A DNA stretch of 64,000 bases, from the NCBI RefSeq assembly GCF_900099995.1, contig NZ_FNCZ01000008.1, positions 102,356 to 166,355 of the forward strand. The letters are read 5' to 3'. Shown in pieces: positions 34,258 through 42,684 of the stretch. The DNA comes from Winogradskyella thalassocola. GTDB taxonomy: Bacteria; Bacteroidota; Bacteroidia; Flavobacteriales; Flavobacteriaceae. The notes below the pieces were generated by a model. That model did no database searches. It saw nothing but the letters and a program-made list of their open reading frames with translations, and was not told the DNA's origin. How positions within the stretch are numbered: the stretch's first letter is position 1; each line of letters begins with the position of its first letter. The translations under genes and the position numbers were made by a program.

Positions 34258-37164
34258 ATGAAAAAATATATAGTACTATCATTTTTCCTATTAGGATTCT
34301 CAACTATTGTGTGTTCTCAGAGTGTATCAAATGACCAGATAAAAGACTTAATATCCACTTATAAAAATGATGTGCGTGGTCCTTATAAGGACATTCGATG
34401 GTTTTGTACAGATGGAAGTTTGCGCCAACCAAAAGATCCTTGTCCAGAAAATATTGGACCAGGAGTTCAGCATGCACGCTATAAAGATGCAGTTGTCAAC
34501 CTAGGCAAAACCAATCATATTTATTTAGGTCAAATATTAGCCTATACCGATGCTGCTGAGTTTTGGGATGTAAAGCATAATCATTCGCGTCTTAAACAAT
34601 ACCAATTAGATAAGTATTTAAGAACTATTGATAATGGATGGGTAAATCAAAAAGGACAATTTTATAGAGGCTCAATTCAGTCAGAAGATGAAGAGGTCTG
34701 GGGAATCGAGTTCTACAAATGGTTATTAGCGAATGATACTAATCTTAAACAAAACTATTTTTTAATTAGGCAGTCTTTAAAAGATATTCCACATAGTGGT
34801 GATGATAATGTTGCACAATTAATGCGCAGTCAATCTAAGGTGATTTCTGATGTGATTCCTGAGTTTATGGATTTACGTGTTAAGATTCATAGTTTGCCAG
34901 AAGCTTCAGATATTCAAAAAGTTGAAAACTTCAAGCAAGCAAATACCTCTAAAATATCTATTGCAAATGGAAAGAAAATAGATGAATTAATTGCGACGAT
35001 GACTCTGTTTTTTAAACCCGTAGATGTTTCAGCATTGGCAAAACAGACTACTGCGCTTAAGAACACAGAGATTGGTTCAAAAATAAATGGCTTTATAAGT
35101 TCTAATTCTGATACTTCAGAACCATCAAAGCTTATTGAAGAATCATCTCAATTACTTTATGATATTCGTGAAGCAGTAATTACTGAAACGAGTGGAGCAA
35201 AACGGTTACAGTTATTAGATGTATCACTTAAATTAGAAGAAATCGTTTTTAAGACTGCTCAAGATTGGGAAACTGAGACCGTTGATGAGTTATTGAATAA
35301 AATATGTTATTTAGGCTTAGCAACCGCAGGTGCTGGTTATGTAGAATTATCAGAATGGCAAGAATTAGATTTAGGTGTTAAACCATCGGAAAATAAAACG
35401 ATGACCTTAGATGAGTTAACCCAAGTGCTCGAAAATGCGAGGCGTCAAGTAGAATGGAGCTCGTCTATGGTGAAAGCCAATTATCAGCATGTTGTAGATC
35501 AATATACCGATTTTGAGCCCTTGGCTTATGGTTTTATTGATGATAAGATTAGAGGTTCGGTAGCTTTACACTTAGGAAAAGCAGTGAGCGATTTAGGAGA
35601 TTTTATTGCAAAAGAATCATCATTGACTAACAAAGTTTTAGATGTCCCAAATCAAAGTGGCTTTAGAGGTTTAAATCCTGGTTATGCTTTGGGTGAATTA
35701 GTTGTAGTTTCAGGATCACCAGAAGATATAGAAGTATCGTCTAATAAAATATATGTTTTTCAGCGCTCACCTTCCGATCTAAAACCTATTGCTGGTATAG
35801 CCACAGTTTCTGAAGGAAATATGGTATCACATGTGCAATTATTAGCTAGAAACTTAGGCATTCCGAATGCAGCATTATCAGATGATAATCTACAGAGTCT
35901 TTTAAAATATAATGGTGAGACGGTTTTTTATGCGGTTTCAAATAAAGGAAACATCATTATGAAGCTCGAAAAGGATATGACAGAAAGCGAGCGCGCATTG
36001 TTTGTGAAAAAAGAGCGAAAGGAAGGAAAAATTGCTGTGCCCATTGAAAAAATTAGATTAGATGAAACAAATATTCTAAACCTTAGAAGTGTTGATGCTA
36101 GTGATTCCGGACAATTATGCGGACCAAAAGCAGCCAATTTAGGACAGCTCAAAAAAATGTTTCCTGATAAAGTAGTTGAAGGTCTTGTGATTCCTTTCGG
36201 GATTTTTAAAAGTCATATGGATCAGCAAATGCCTGATCAGAATAAAACATATTGGGAATTCTTAAACGCAATGTTTGCTAAAGCAGAACAGATGTCACAA
36301 GATAATAGTGATGCTGAAATTGAAGCGTATCAGTTATCGCAATTAGAAATTTTAAGAGTTGCCATAAAGAAAATGCCAATGAAACCTGAGTTTCTTTTAG
36401 AACTTGAAAACGATTTTAAATCAATTTTAGGGAATGAAATGGGTGATGTACCTGTGTTTTTGCGCAGTGATACTAATATGGAAGATTTAAAAGAATTTAC
36501 GGGAGCCGGTTTAAACCTTACCTTATTTAACGTTGCAGATAAAGCTAAAATTATTGAAGGCATCAAAGATGTTTGGGCCTCACCATATACCGAACGCAGT
36601 TTTAAATGGAGACAAAAATATCTGTTGAATCCTGAAAATGTATTTCCTTCTATTTTGGTAATTCCTAGTGTAGATGTCGATTATTCAGGTGTTTTAATTA
36701 CTAAAGGGATCAGTAATAGTAACGATAATGATCTTACAGTAGCGTTTAGCAAAGGTGCAGGTGGAGCGGTTGATGGACAATCAGCAGAAACCTATCTGAT
36801 TAAAAATGAAGGTGGCTTTCAGTTGTTAGCGCCTGCGAGAGAATCATATTTTAACAGGTTACCAATAACAGGAGGTATGCAAAAGCAAACTTCGACTTTT
36901 GATGATTTTGTATTAAATATCCAAAATATTAATGAAATAAGAGATTTAGCGAAAACCATTAGAATTGCCATTCCTAAAGAAACCAATTCAGATTATGAAG
37001 GTGCGTATGATGTGGAACTTGGTTTTAAGGATAATAAATTATGGTTGTTTCAAATACGACCATTTGTAGAAAACAAAAAGGCATTAAGTTCTGAGTATTT
37101 AGAATCTATTACTCCAAAAATTAATAAGTCGAAAGTAATTTTACTTTTAAAAAACATAAACTAA
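34258..37164 (+). CDS. Secreted PEP/pyruvate-binding-domain dikinase, GWD-like
   Basis: 968 residues. A clear signal peptide covers 1-20 (ends FSTIVCS), then a helical N-terminal region of about 450 residues of unknown fold with Cys at WFCTDGS and DPCPENIG. Next is a swivelling phosphohistidine domain with GNMVSHVQLLARNLGIPN (His525 in the catalytic position). Last is a C-terminal PPDK_N nucleotide-binding domain with CGPKAANLGQLKKMFPDK near 621, LRSDTNMEDLKEFTGAGLNL (Arg736) and VWASPYTERSFKWRQKY. His domain before nucleotide domain is the order in alpha-glucan water dikinases, opposite to PPDK. These enzymes use ATP to phosphorylate an acceptor via phospho-His, giving AMP and phosphate. Export to the periplasm is odd because ATP is scarce there. 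Acceptor unknown. Confidence 0.8.
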   Translation: MKKYIVLSFFLLGFSTIVCSQSVSNDQIKDLISTYKNDVRGPYKDIRWFCTDGSLRQPKDPCPENIGPGVQHARYKDAVVNLGKTNHIYLGQILAYTDAAEFWDVKHNHSRLKQYQLDKYLRTIDNGWVNQKGQFYRGSIQSEDEEVWGIEFYKWLLANDTNLKQNYFLIRQSLKDIPHSGDDNVAQLMRSQSKVISDVIPEFMDLRVKIHSLPEASDIQKVENFKQANTSKISIANGKKIDELIATMTLFFKPVDVSALAKQTTALKNTEIGSKINGFISSNSDTSEPSKLIEESSQLLYDIREAVITETSGAKRLQLLDVSLKLEEIVFKTAQDWETETVDELLNKICYLGLATAGAGYVELSEWQELDLGVKPSENKTMTLDELTQVLENARRQVEWSSSMVKANYQHVVDQYTDFEPLAYGFIDDKIRGSVALHLGKAVSDLGDFIAKESSLTNKVLDVPNQSGFRGLNPGYALGELVVVSGSPEDIEVSSNKIYVFQRSPSDLKPIAGIATVSEGNMVSHVQLLARNLGIPNAALSDDNLQSLLKYNGETVFYAVSNKGNIIMKLEKDMTESERALFVKKERKEGKIAVPIEKIRLDETNILNLRSVDASDSGQLCGPKAANLGQLKKMFPDKVVEGLVIPFGIFKSHMDQQMPDQNKTYWEFLNAMFAKAEQMSQDNSDAEIEAYQLSQLEILRVAIKKMPMKPEFLLELENDFKSILGNEMGDVPVFLRSDTNMEDLKEFTGAGLNLTLFNVADKAKIIEGIKDVWASPYTERSFKWRQKYLLNPENVFPSILVIPSVDVDYSGVLITKGISNSNDNDLTVAFSKGAGGAVDGQSAETYLIKNEGGFQLLAPARESYFNRLPITGGMQKQTSTFDDFVLNIQNINEIRDLAKTIRIAIPKETNSDYEGAYDVELGFKDNKLWLFQIRPFVENKKALSSEYLESITPKINKSKVILLLKNIN

Positions 37165-37167
37165 AAG

Positions 37168-38427
37168 ATGAAAAAATTAAGTCTTATTCTTGTTCTATTC
37201 GTTTTGTGTACGGCATTTACGACTTTAAATTACTACCCAATTGATGGTTATACACATACGGGAATAAAGCGCTTAAAACGACTAGAGTTAATTAAAAGTG
37301 GAGAACTCGTTGATGCAGCTAAATTACCAGCAGGAGCAATGAAGTCTTATATGGATATTAACTTAAATCTCACATCTAAAAAAGCGGATAGTATGGGGTC
37401 TTTTCTCGTTGTAGATGATGCTTTTCAAAAAGAAATAAGTAGTTTATTCAAAGGCTTAGATAAAAGTTATTCTATTGCGGTATTAGACATTTCTGATCCT
37501 GATAGTTTACGTTATGCCAAACGAAATGAAACTTCGGGCTACCAACCAGGCAGTGTAGGTAAATTAGCTGTATTAACAGGGCTTTTTACACAGTTAGCTA
37601 AGATTTATCCAGATGATTTTGAAAAACGATTAGACTTGCTGAGATCAAAATCTGTTAGAGCAGGAGTTTGGGGTTTAACGGATGAGCATACCATTCCTAT
37701 TTATAATATTGAAACTAAAAAACTAGTAAAGCGTCAAGTTATCGCTAGTGATGTCTTTACACTTTTTGAATGGGCGGACCATATGCTATCTGTAAGTAAT
37801 AATGGTGCAGCAAGTATTGTTTGGAGAGAGGTGTTATTAATGCAGATTTTTGGAGATAAGTATCCAGCATTAACACAAGACGAAGCGGATGCTTATTTTA
37901 AAACTGCTAACAGAAGAGCGTTAACGGATTTAGGTAATGATGTGGTTAATTTACCATTAAGGGAGTTAGGTATTACTAAAGAGGAATGGAGATTAGGAAG
38001 CTTCTTTACAAGAGGTGCTAATACCTATGTTGGTGGCAAGGATGGAAGTATTGGTTCTCCTTTAGGATTAATGAAATTTTTAATAAAATTAGAACAAGGT
38101 AATATCGTTGACGAAGCGTCTAGTTTAGAAATGAAACGTTTAATGTATATGACAGACCGAAGAATTAGATACGCACAATCACCAGCATTAAAAGATGCTG
38201 CTGTGTATTTTAAATCTGGAAGCCTTTATAAATGCGACCGAACTAAAGGTGAAGCTTGTGGAAAATATATGGGTAACGTTACTAATTTTATGAATTCTGT
38301 TGTGATTGTAGAACATCCTGATAACTGTAAATACATGGTGACTTTAATGACCAATGTGTTGCGAAAAAATTCAGGCACAGATCATATGATGCTGGCATCT
38401 AGCATAGATAAATTGATTACGAAGTAG
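37168..38427 (+). CDS. Secreted serine hydrolase of the class A beta-lactamase/PBP fold
   Basis: The signal peptide is MKKLSLILVLFVLCTAFTTL. All three motifs of penicillin-recognising enzymes are visible: S129-V-G-K132 (SxxK), S210-N-N (SDN position) and K349-S-G (KTG). At 419 residues it is longer than class A beta-lactamases, with extra N-terminal sequence and a Cys-containing loop after KSG (LYKCDRTKGEACGK). It may be a peptidoglycan DD-peptidase/esterase rather than a resistance enzyme; no Glu166-type omega loop is obvious. It starts 3 bases after the dikinase stop, so the pair is one operon. It converges on the transporter gene with an 11-base overlap. Confidence 0.78.
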   Translation: MKKLSLILVLFVLCTAFTTLNYYPIDGYTHTGIKRLKRLELIKSGELVDAAKLPAGAMKSYMDINLNLTSKKADSMGSFLVVDDAFQKEISSLFKGLDKSYSIAVLDISDPDSLRYAKRNETSGYQPGSVGKLAVLTGLFTQLAKIYPDDFEKRLDLLRSKSVRAGVWGLTDEHTIPIYNIETKKLVKRQVIASDVFTLFEWADHMLSVSNNGAASIVWREVLLMQIFGDKYPALTQDEADAYFKTANRRALTDLGNDVVNLPLRELGITKEEWRLGSFFTRGANTYVGGKDGSIGSPLGLMKFLIKLEQGNIVDEASSLEMKRLMYMTDRRIRYAQSPALKDAAVYFKSGSLYKCDRTKGEACGKYMGNVTNFMNSVVIVEHPDNCKYMVTLMTNVLRKNSGTDHMMLASSIDKLITK

Positions 38428-41260
38428 TCGCGGATGCTCCTTTAAGTATCTCTTTTATGTTTTTTTTAATTTTCGGATTGTTATCAGTAATTAAAATAAG
38501 TTCTAATAACGGATTGAATTTTGGGTCGTTAGATTTGTCTATGAGATAGAGGACGGCAAGTTTTAGTTTTAAATCCTTTCTTTTTAATAATTCGCTGTAG
38601 CATTCTATTTCGCTTAATACTTTTAGATTTAATTTTTTAAGATTTTCTTCAGATCGGATGCCTATTAAAATAGATTCAGCCACAGGAATCAATTCTTTTT
38701 TTAGCTGATTGTCTAGAATGTTCTCTAAAAATTCAATAGCAAGTATACGTTGTTCTTCTTTTCCTTTTAGAATGGTATTTAAAATAGAATCCACATCATT
38801 GGGAGGATATTTTATACCCAAAAACCGAAATATACGCTGCAATTGTCGATCTAATCGCAGTTCTAATAAATTGATAAGCCCTTTTCTTGCTTCATCAATG
38901 TCTTGTGATTCTTCTGTTTGATTTTTCGATTTATAACGAATCACAATTTGAGAATGAATTACAGCAAGCGTATTTTGGTATAAATGACATTCATCCAGAA
39001 TTTTATCTACTATAAATTGATCCTTAATCTGTAGGTTATTATGTTTCCATTTAAGACGCCTTAAGGCCTCAATAGCTTCAATTTTAATAGTGTGTTCGGT
39101 GTCGCTGGTTAATTTTATTAACGTATTGATGGCTTTTTGAGAAGCAAAATATTCAATAACCAAAATCGCATAATTCGCATCTTCTAATTCGATGGTTTCA
39201 GATTTAATTTTTTCAGCAAGAATATCAATAATGGGTTCACCATAAAACGTTAACGCCTCAATAGCATTTTTTCGAGTGTCTTTCCCAGAGAGATAAGAAA
39301 TTATAGCATCTAGAAATTGTATATCTAAGGTTTTTGAAGCACTTAGAATCGCCATATTTAAGATTTCTAGGTTATCTGATTTTAGCTGAGTTTTTAAGAT
39401 GTCATAATACCGTTCCACTTTAGCGTTACCAATAGCTTCAAGAATTGCCAATATTTTATGGTTCTTATCATCCTGAGAAGTTAATTCAGAATACTGGGTT
39501 AAAGCTGTTTTTATTTTGTCTTCTAAACTAAAGCGTTGCTGTAATAATTGGTTGTTTCTTAATTCTAATGAGAGTCCAACTAATGCAGCATTAGCAATAG
39601 TCTTATCGTCGCTATAGAGGTACTTATTAAATAATTCTTCGGTGTTTTTGTTATAATGTTTTAGTAAATATCTAAAGGCAACTGTTGTGACCTGTTGATC
39701 CGTATCGTGAATCATGGTTTCTATTTGAGCACTTAGATTTTCAGTTCTTAAAAAGTATAAATTGTCAATAACCAATGCACGTATTTTTGGAGATGGATTG
39801 TTAAGTTGACTTTTAATCGCAGTGAAAAAACGTTCATCTTTTACTTCAAGTGTTTTTTGAAGCATGTGCAAAACTTGGTTGTCATTACCTTCCTTTAAAA
39901 CCCGAATAACGGTATCAATGATAGAGGTGACCTTAATATCTTTTTTAGTTGTTTTTTCTTTTTTCTCAGGTGAAATTTCTAGCAATTTTTTAAATGAAAT
40001 GATGTACTCTTTTCTAAGATGATATATAAAATATAGCCAAATAGTAATTAAAACGATGATAATTAAACTGATGTAAGTTGATGCTATCTCTAGCCCATTA
40101 ATAAAAAAGATAAGAATAAACCCAGCTAAACCTGTTGCAATACTATCAACCACAACATCTGTAAATGTTTTTGTTTTCTTTTTTATATCAATAGGAATAG
40201 GAATAGACAGTAGTTCCGTAGCTGCTTTATTAACCGATTGTTTTAAACTGCCATCCACAACTTTTATAAAAACAATGACCCAAAGTTGGGGAATAATCAA
40301 TAACAAAATAGACCCTATTAAAATACCTGAAGGTAACCAGAGTAGAGATTTTCCAACACCAAAAGTTCCAACGATTCTTTGAGTTAAAAACAACTGAATT
40401 AATAAGGAAATTACACTTAATGTAGAAAACCAAAATCCAAAAAACGAAGTTAATTCCTCTTGATTTTCTATGAGGCGAGAGGCATAATCACTGTATTGGT
40501 AATCAACCAGTTTAGCTATTAAAACGCTGATTCCGATGACGATAGCTATCAATTTTAATAGTTTCGATTGCTTAATGAGTTTAAAAGGAGAATCTGTTTT
40601 AGGATCAGACCTCAAAGCCACTTGAAACGTGTTCAACTTAACGACTTCGTTTTTCCAGATATAGCGCGTTATGGGAATACAGATAGCGAGTAATGCACCA
40701 GCTACAAATAATAAATCTTCTGTATTCAAAAAAGTGGTCAATATTGATGTTAAATAACCACCAAAAATCCCTCCGGCAATTGCACCTGCACCAATGAAAC
40801 CAAACACACGTTTTGCTTCTCTTGCGTTGTAAACCAAATTTGCAAGAATCCAAAACTGTGATGCCGTTAATAATCCAAAAATAGCAACCCAAACATAGGG
40901 TATGTATAGTAGGGGACCAGCAGCAAGATTGAAATTTAATGCGATGGAGAACAAAACAAGGGAAATGACTGACCCAATTAAAGTACGATCAATGATAATA
41001 TTTAAAGGATATTTTTCTAAGGCTTTATTATAAAAAAAGGACCCAATAACCGCCATTACAGCTGTTAATATATAACCTAGTGGAAGTGCATCTGCGGTTA
41101 ACTCGGATAAGAATAGGGAGTTAATTGTAGGCTTTACAATTAAGAGTGTCGTTATAATAATAAATATATTCAACTGAAGAAGAAGTGTTTTAGGTAACTC
41201 TTCTTCTTTCAAGTCAAATACTTTGAGTATATATTTTTTTAAAATCTGTAATAGATACAT
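38417..41260 (-). CDS. NTT (ATP/ADP translocase)-like transporter fused to HEAT repeats
   Basis: 947 residues. The first about 430 hold roughly 12 membrane helices (FIIITTLLIVKP, LGYILTAVMAVIGSFF, FGLLTASQFWILANLV and others). The loop NAREAKRVFGFIGAGAIAGG resembles the NTT/TLC nucleotide-transporter superfamily. From about 450 to the end is a soluble array of HEAT-like helical pairs (SPKIRALVIDNLYFLRTENL, EILNMAILSASKTLD, KIEAIEALRRLKW). NTT proteins exchange ATP, ADP or other nucleotides across membranes. HEAT-fused relatives in free-living bacteria are known to me by recollection. An ordinary MFS carrier of unknown substrate is the alternative. Confidence 0.62.
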   Translation of the reverse strand: MYLLQILKKYILKVFDLKEEELPKTLLLQLNIFIIITTLLIVKPTINSLFLSELTADALPLGYILTAVMAVIGSFFYNKALEKYPLNIIIDRTLIGSVISLVLFSIALNFNLAAGPLLYIPYVWVAIFGLLTASQFWILANLVYNAREAKRVFGFIGAGAIAGGIFGGYLTSILTTFLNTEDLLFVAGALLAICIPITRYIWKNEVVKLNTFQVALRSDPKTDSPFKLIKQSKLLKLIAIVIGISVLIAKLVDYQYSDYASRLIENQEELTSFFGFWFSTLSVISLLIQLFLTQRIVGTFGVGKSLLWLPSGILIGSILLLIIPQLWVIVFIKVVDGSLKQSVNKAATELLSIPIPIDIKKKTKTFTDVVVDSIATGLAGFILIFFINGLEIASTYISLIIIVLITIWLYFIYHLRKEYIISFKKLLEISPEKKEKTTKKDIKVTSIIDTVIRVLKEGNDNQVLHMLQKTLEVKDERFFTAIKSQLNNPSPKIRALVIDNLYFLRTENLSAQIETMIHDTDQQVTTVAFRYLLKHYNKNTEELFNKYLYSDDKTIANAALVGLSLELRNNQLLQQRFSLEDKIKTALTQYSELTSQDDKNHKILAILEAIGNAKVERYYDILKTQLKSDNLEILNMAILSASKTLDIQFLDAIISYLSGKDTRKNAIEALTFYGEPIIDILAEKIKSETIELEDANYAILVIEYFASQKAINTLIKLTSDTEHTIKIEAIEALRRLKWKHNNLQIKDQFIVDKILDECHLYQNTLAVIHSQIVIRYKSKNQTEESQDIDEARKGLINLLELRLDRQLQRIFRFLGIKYPPNDVDSILNTILKGKEEQRILAIEFLENILDNQLKKELIPVAESILIGIRSEENLKKLNLKVLSEIECYSELLKRKDLKLKLAVLYLIDKSNDPKFNPLLELILITDNNPKIKKNIKEILKGASATTS

Positions 41261-41376
41261 TTAATGGGGTCATTAGTAAAGCATATTGCTAATTTAGTCA
41301 TTAGCGACTACGCATTCTTCTGTTTTAAGGATCTTTTCTATAGGATTTATTAAACACCTATTAATGTGTTGACCTT

Positions 41377-41483
41377 TTACAGAATTTTAATGTTTCGATC
41401 ACTTAAATCAACAATACCAGTGGCCATTATTTTTTGACCGACTAGTTTCCGTTATTTTGGATTCTTGTAAAGTTCAGTTTGAA
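41377..41483 (-). pseudogene. Relic of a beta-lactamase-like gene
   Basis: On the minus strand, KLVGQKIMATGIVDLSDRN is encoded just before a stop at 41379-41377. It matches HLVANKSMAIGIVDLTDLN of the adjacent intact hydrolase at 41553-42521. A second frame slightly upstream (41454-41483) encodes LQTELYKNPK, which fits LQSILEKEINKNK of the same protein, so a frameshift separates the two parts. This is a decayed paralogue in the 292-base spacer. Confidence 0.55.
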
Positions 41484-41532
41484 GGCCTTCCTAAAACTAG
41501 ATGCAACTAATGTTTTTATAGATTGTAAGTAT

Positions 41533-41549
41533 TCTAATCATAGATTAGA
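41533..41549. repeat. Inverted repeat after the beta-lactamase-like gene
   Basis: TCTAATC, ATA loop, GATTAGA, perfect over 7 bases, just past the stop of the gene at 41553. No T-run follows on the minus strand, so termination is uncertain. Confidence 0.4.
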
Positions 41550-41552
41550 GCG

Positions 41553-42521
41553 TTATATTTTCTGTGGCTTAGTTAATGAACGTGCTCTTTTCATTGCTTT
41601 TTCTAAAGGCTGTACTAAATTTCTAATAATTGTTTCACCAGAATTGTCATCTATAAGTGCTACGATGATATAACGTCTTTGAGGTCCCCATACTAATGCA
41701 GAATCTGAATGGTAACTTTTCCAAGATCCAGATTTTCTGTATACGTCAGCTTTAGGTGCAATTTTATCTAAAGTGTTTACAAATTTATGATGTAACGCAG
41801 GATTTTTCATAATCTCGAGCATCTCTCTAGAGCGTGCGTCAGTGACTAAATTTCCTGTTATCATTTGATAATAAAAATTACAAACTTGTTTTGTTGTAGC
41901 AGCATGGCTTAGTTGCTTTAAGGGTTCTCTATTGGTGTCACCACCTCCTCCATAACGTTTACCAACCCAAAGTCCACCACCTGTTTCCTCATCGTAAAGT
42001 TGATTCTCTGGAGATCTTAAAACCTCTTCAATCTTTGCGTACCCAACACGATCAATCATACGAGTTGTGGCTTGATTATTCGATTTGCTAATCATCAGTT
42101 TCATATCGTCTTGGATTTCCTGAGAATCTTCTAACTCCCCGTTTTCAATGGCATCCATTGCGGCTAATAATACTGCAATCTTAGGTAAGCTAGCGGCATA
42201 CATCATATTCTCATCATTGATGCCAGCGTATTTAATGCTATTTAAATCTGTTAAATCGACAATACCAATAGCCATAGATTTATTGGCTACTAAATGTTTC
42301 CAAGTTTTATTTTTATTGATTTCCTTCTCTAATATTGATTGTAACTGAATGTTTCTTAAGTCGTCTATTTTCGTTATAGAATCCTTAACCTCAATAGGCA
42401 ATTGAATATTGGTGTTTTGTTGCGTAACCTGAGTTGTGTTAGAATATATGCGCTCGGTAGTTGTTTGAGATTCACAACTATAAGCTAAAACAAGGGAAAT
42501 AAGTACAACTATGTTTTTCAT
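41553..42521 (-). CDS. Lipoprotein serine hydrolase, class A beta-lactamase fold
   Basis: A lipoprotein-type signal (LISLVLAYSC, then ESQTTTE) is followed by a domain with S111-L-P-K114 (SxxK), S147-N-N (SDN position) and K263-S-G-S (KTG). The segment MAIGIVDLTDLNSIKYAG parallels SIAVLDISDPDSLRYA of the hydrolase at 37168, so the two are related. 322 residues. The enzyme would act in the periplasm on peptidoglycan stem peptides or beta-lactams; the domain resembles Bacteroidetes class A enzymes but lacks an evident omega-loop Glu. Same direction as the NTT-like gene, 292 bases upstream of it. Confidence 0.78.
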   Translation of the reverse strand: MKNIVVLISLVLAYSCESQTTTERIYSNTTQVTQQNTNIQLPIEVKDSITKIDDLRNIQLQSILEKEINKNKTWKHLVANKSMAIGIVDLTDLNSIKYAGINDENMMYAASLPKIAVLLAAMDAIENGELEDSQEIQDDMKLMISKSNNQATTRMIDRVGYAKIEEVLRSPENQLYDEETGGGLWVGKRYGGGGDTNREPLKQLSHAATTKQVCNFYYQMITGNLVTDARSREMLEIMKNPALHHKFVNTLDKIAPKADVYRKSGSWKSYHSDSALVWGPQRRYIIVALIDDNSGETIIRNLVQPLEKAMKRARSLTKPQKI

Positions 42522-42684
42522 GAGTTTTATCAGTTTATAAATTCAATAATATACGTGCAAGGTACATACAAAGGATGTCACTAGATACGCATCAAATTCA
42601 TAAATATTTCACAATATTTTAAGTGTTTTATAGACTTTAAGGTTTTGGTTGTTAGTGTTTTAAATTGAGTGTTTTGAGTTTTAA

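Noticed and set aside
41479..41673. 64-residue + strand frame
   Set aside because: Antisense to the end of the beta-lactamase-like gene and across its 3' inverted repeat.
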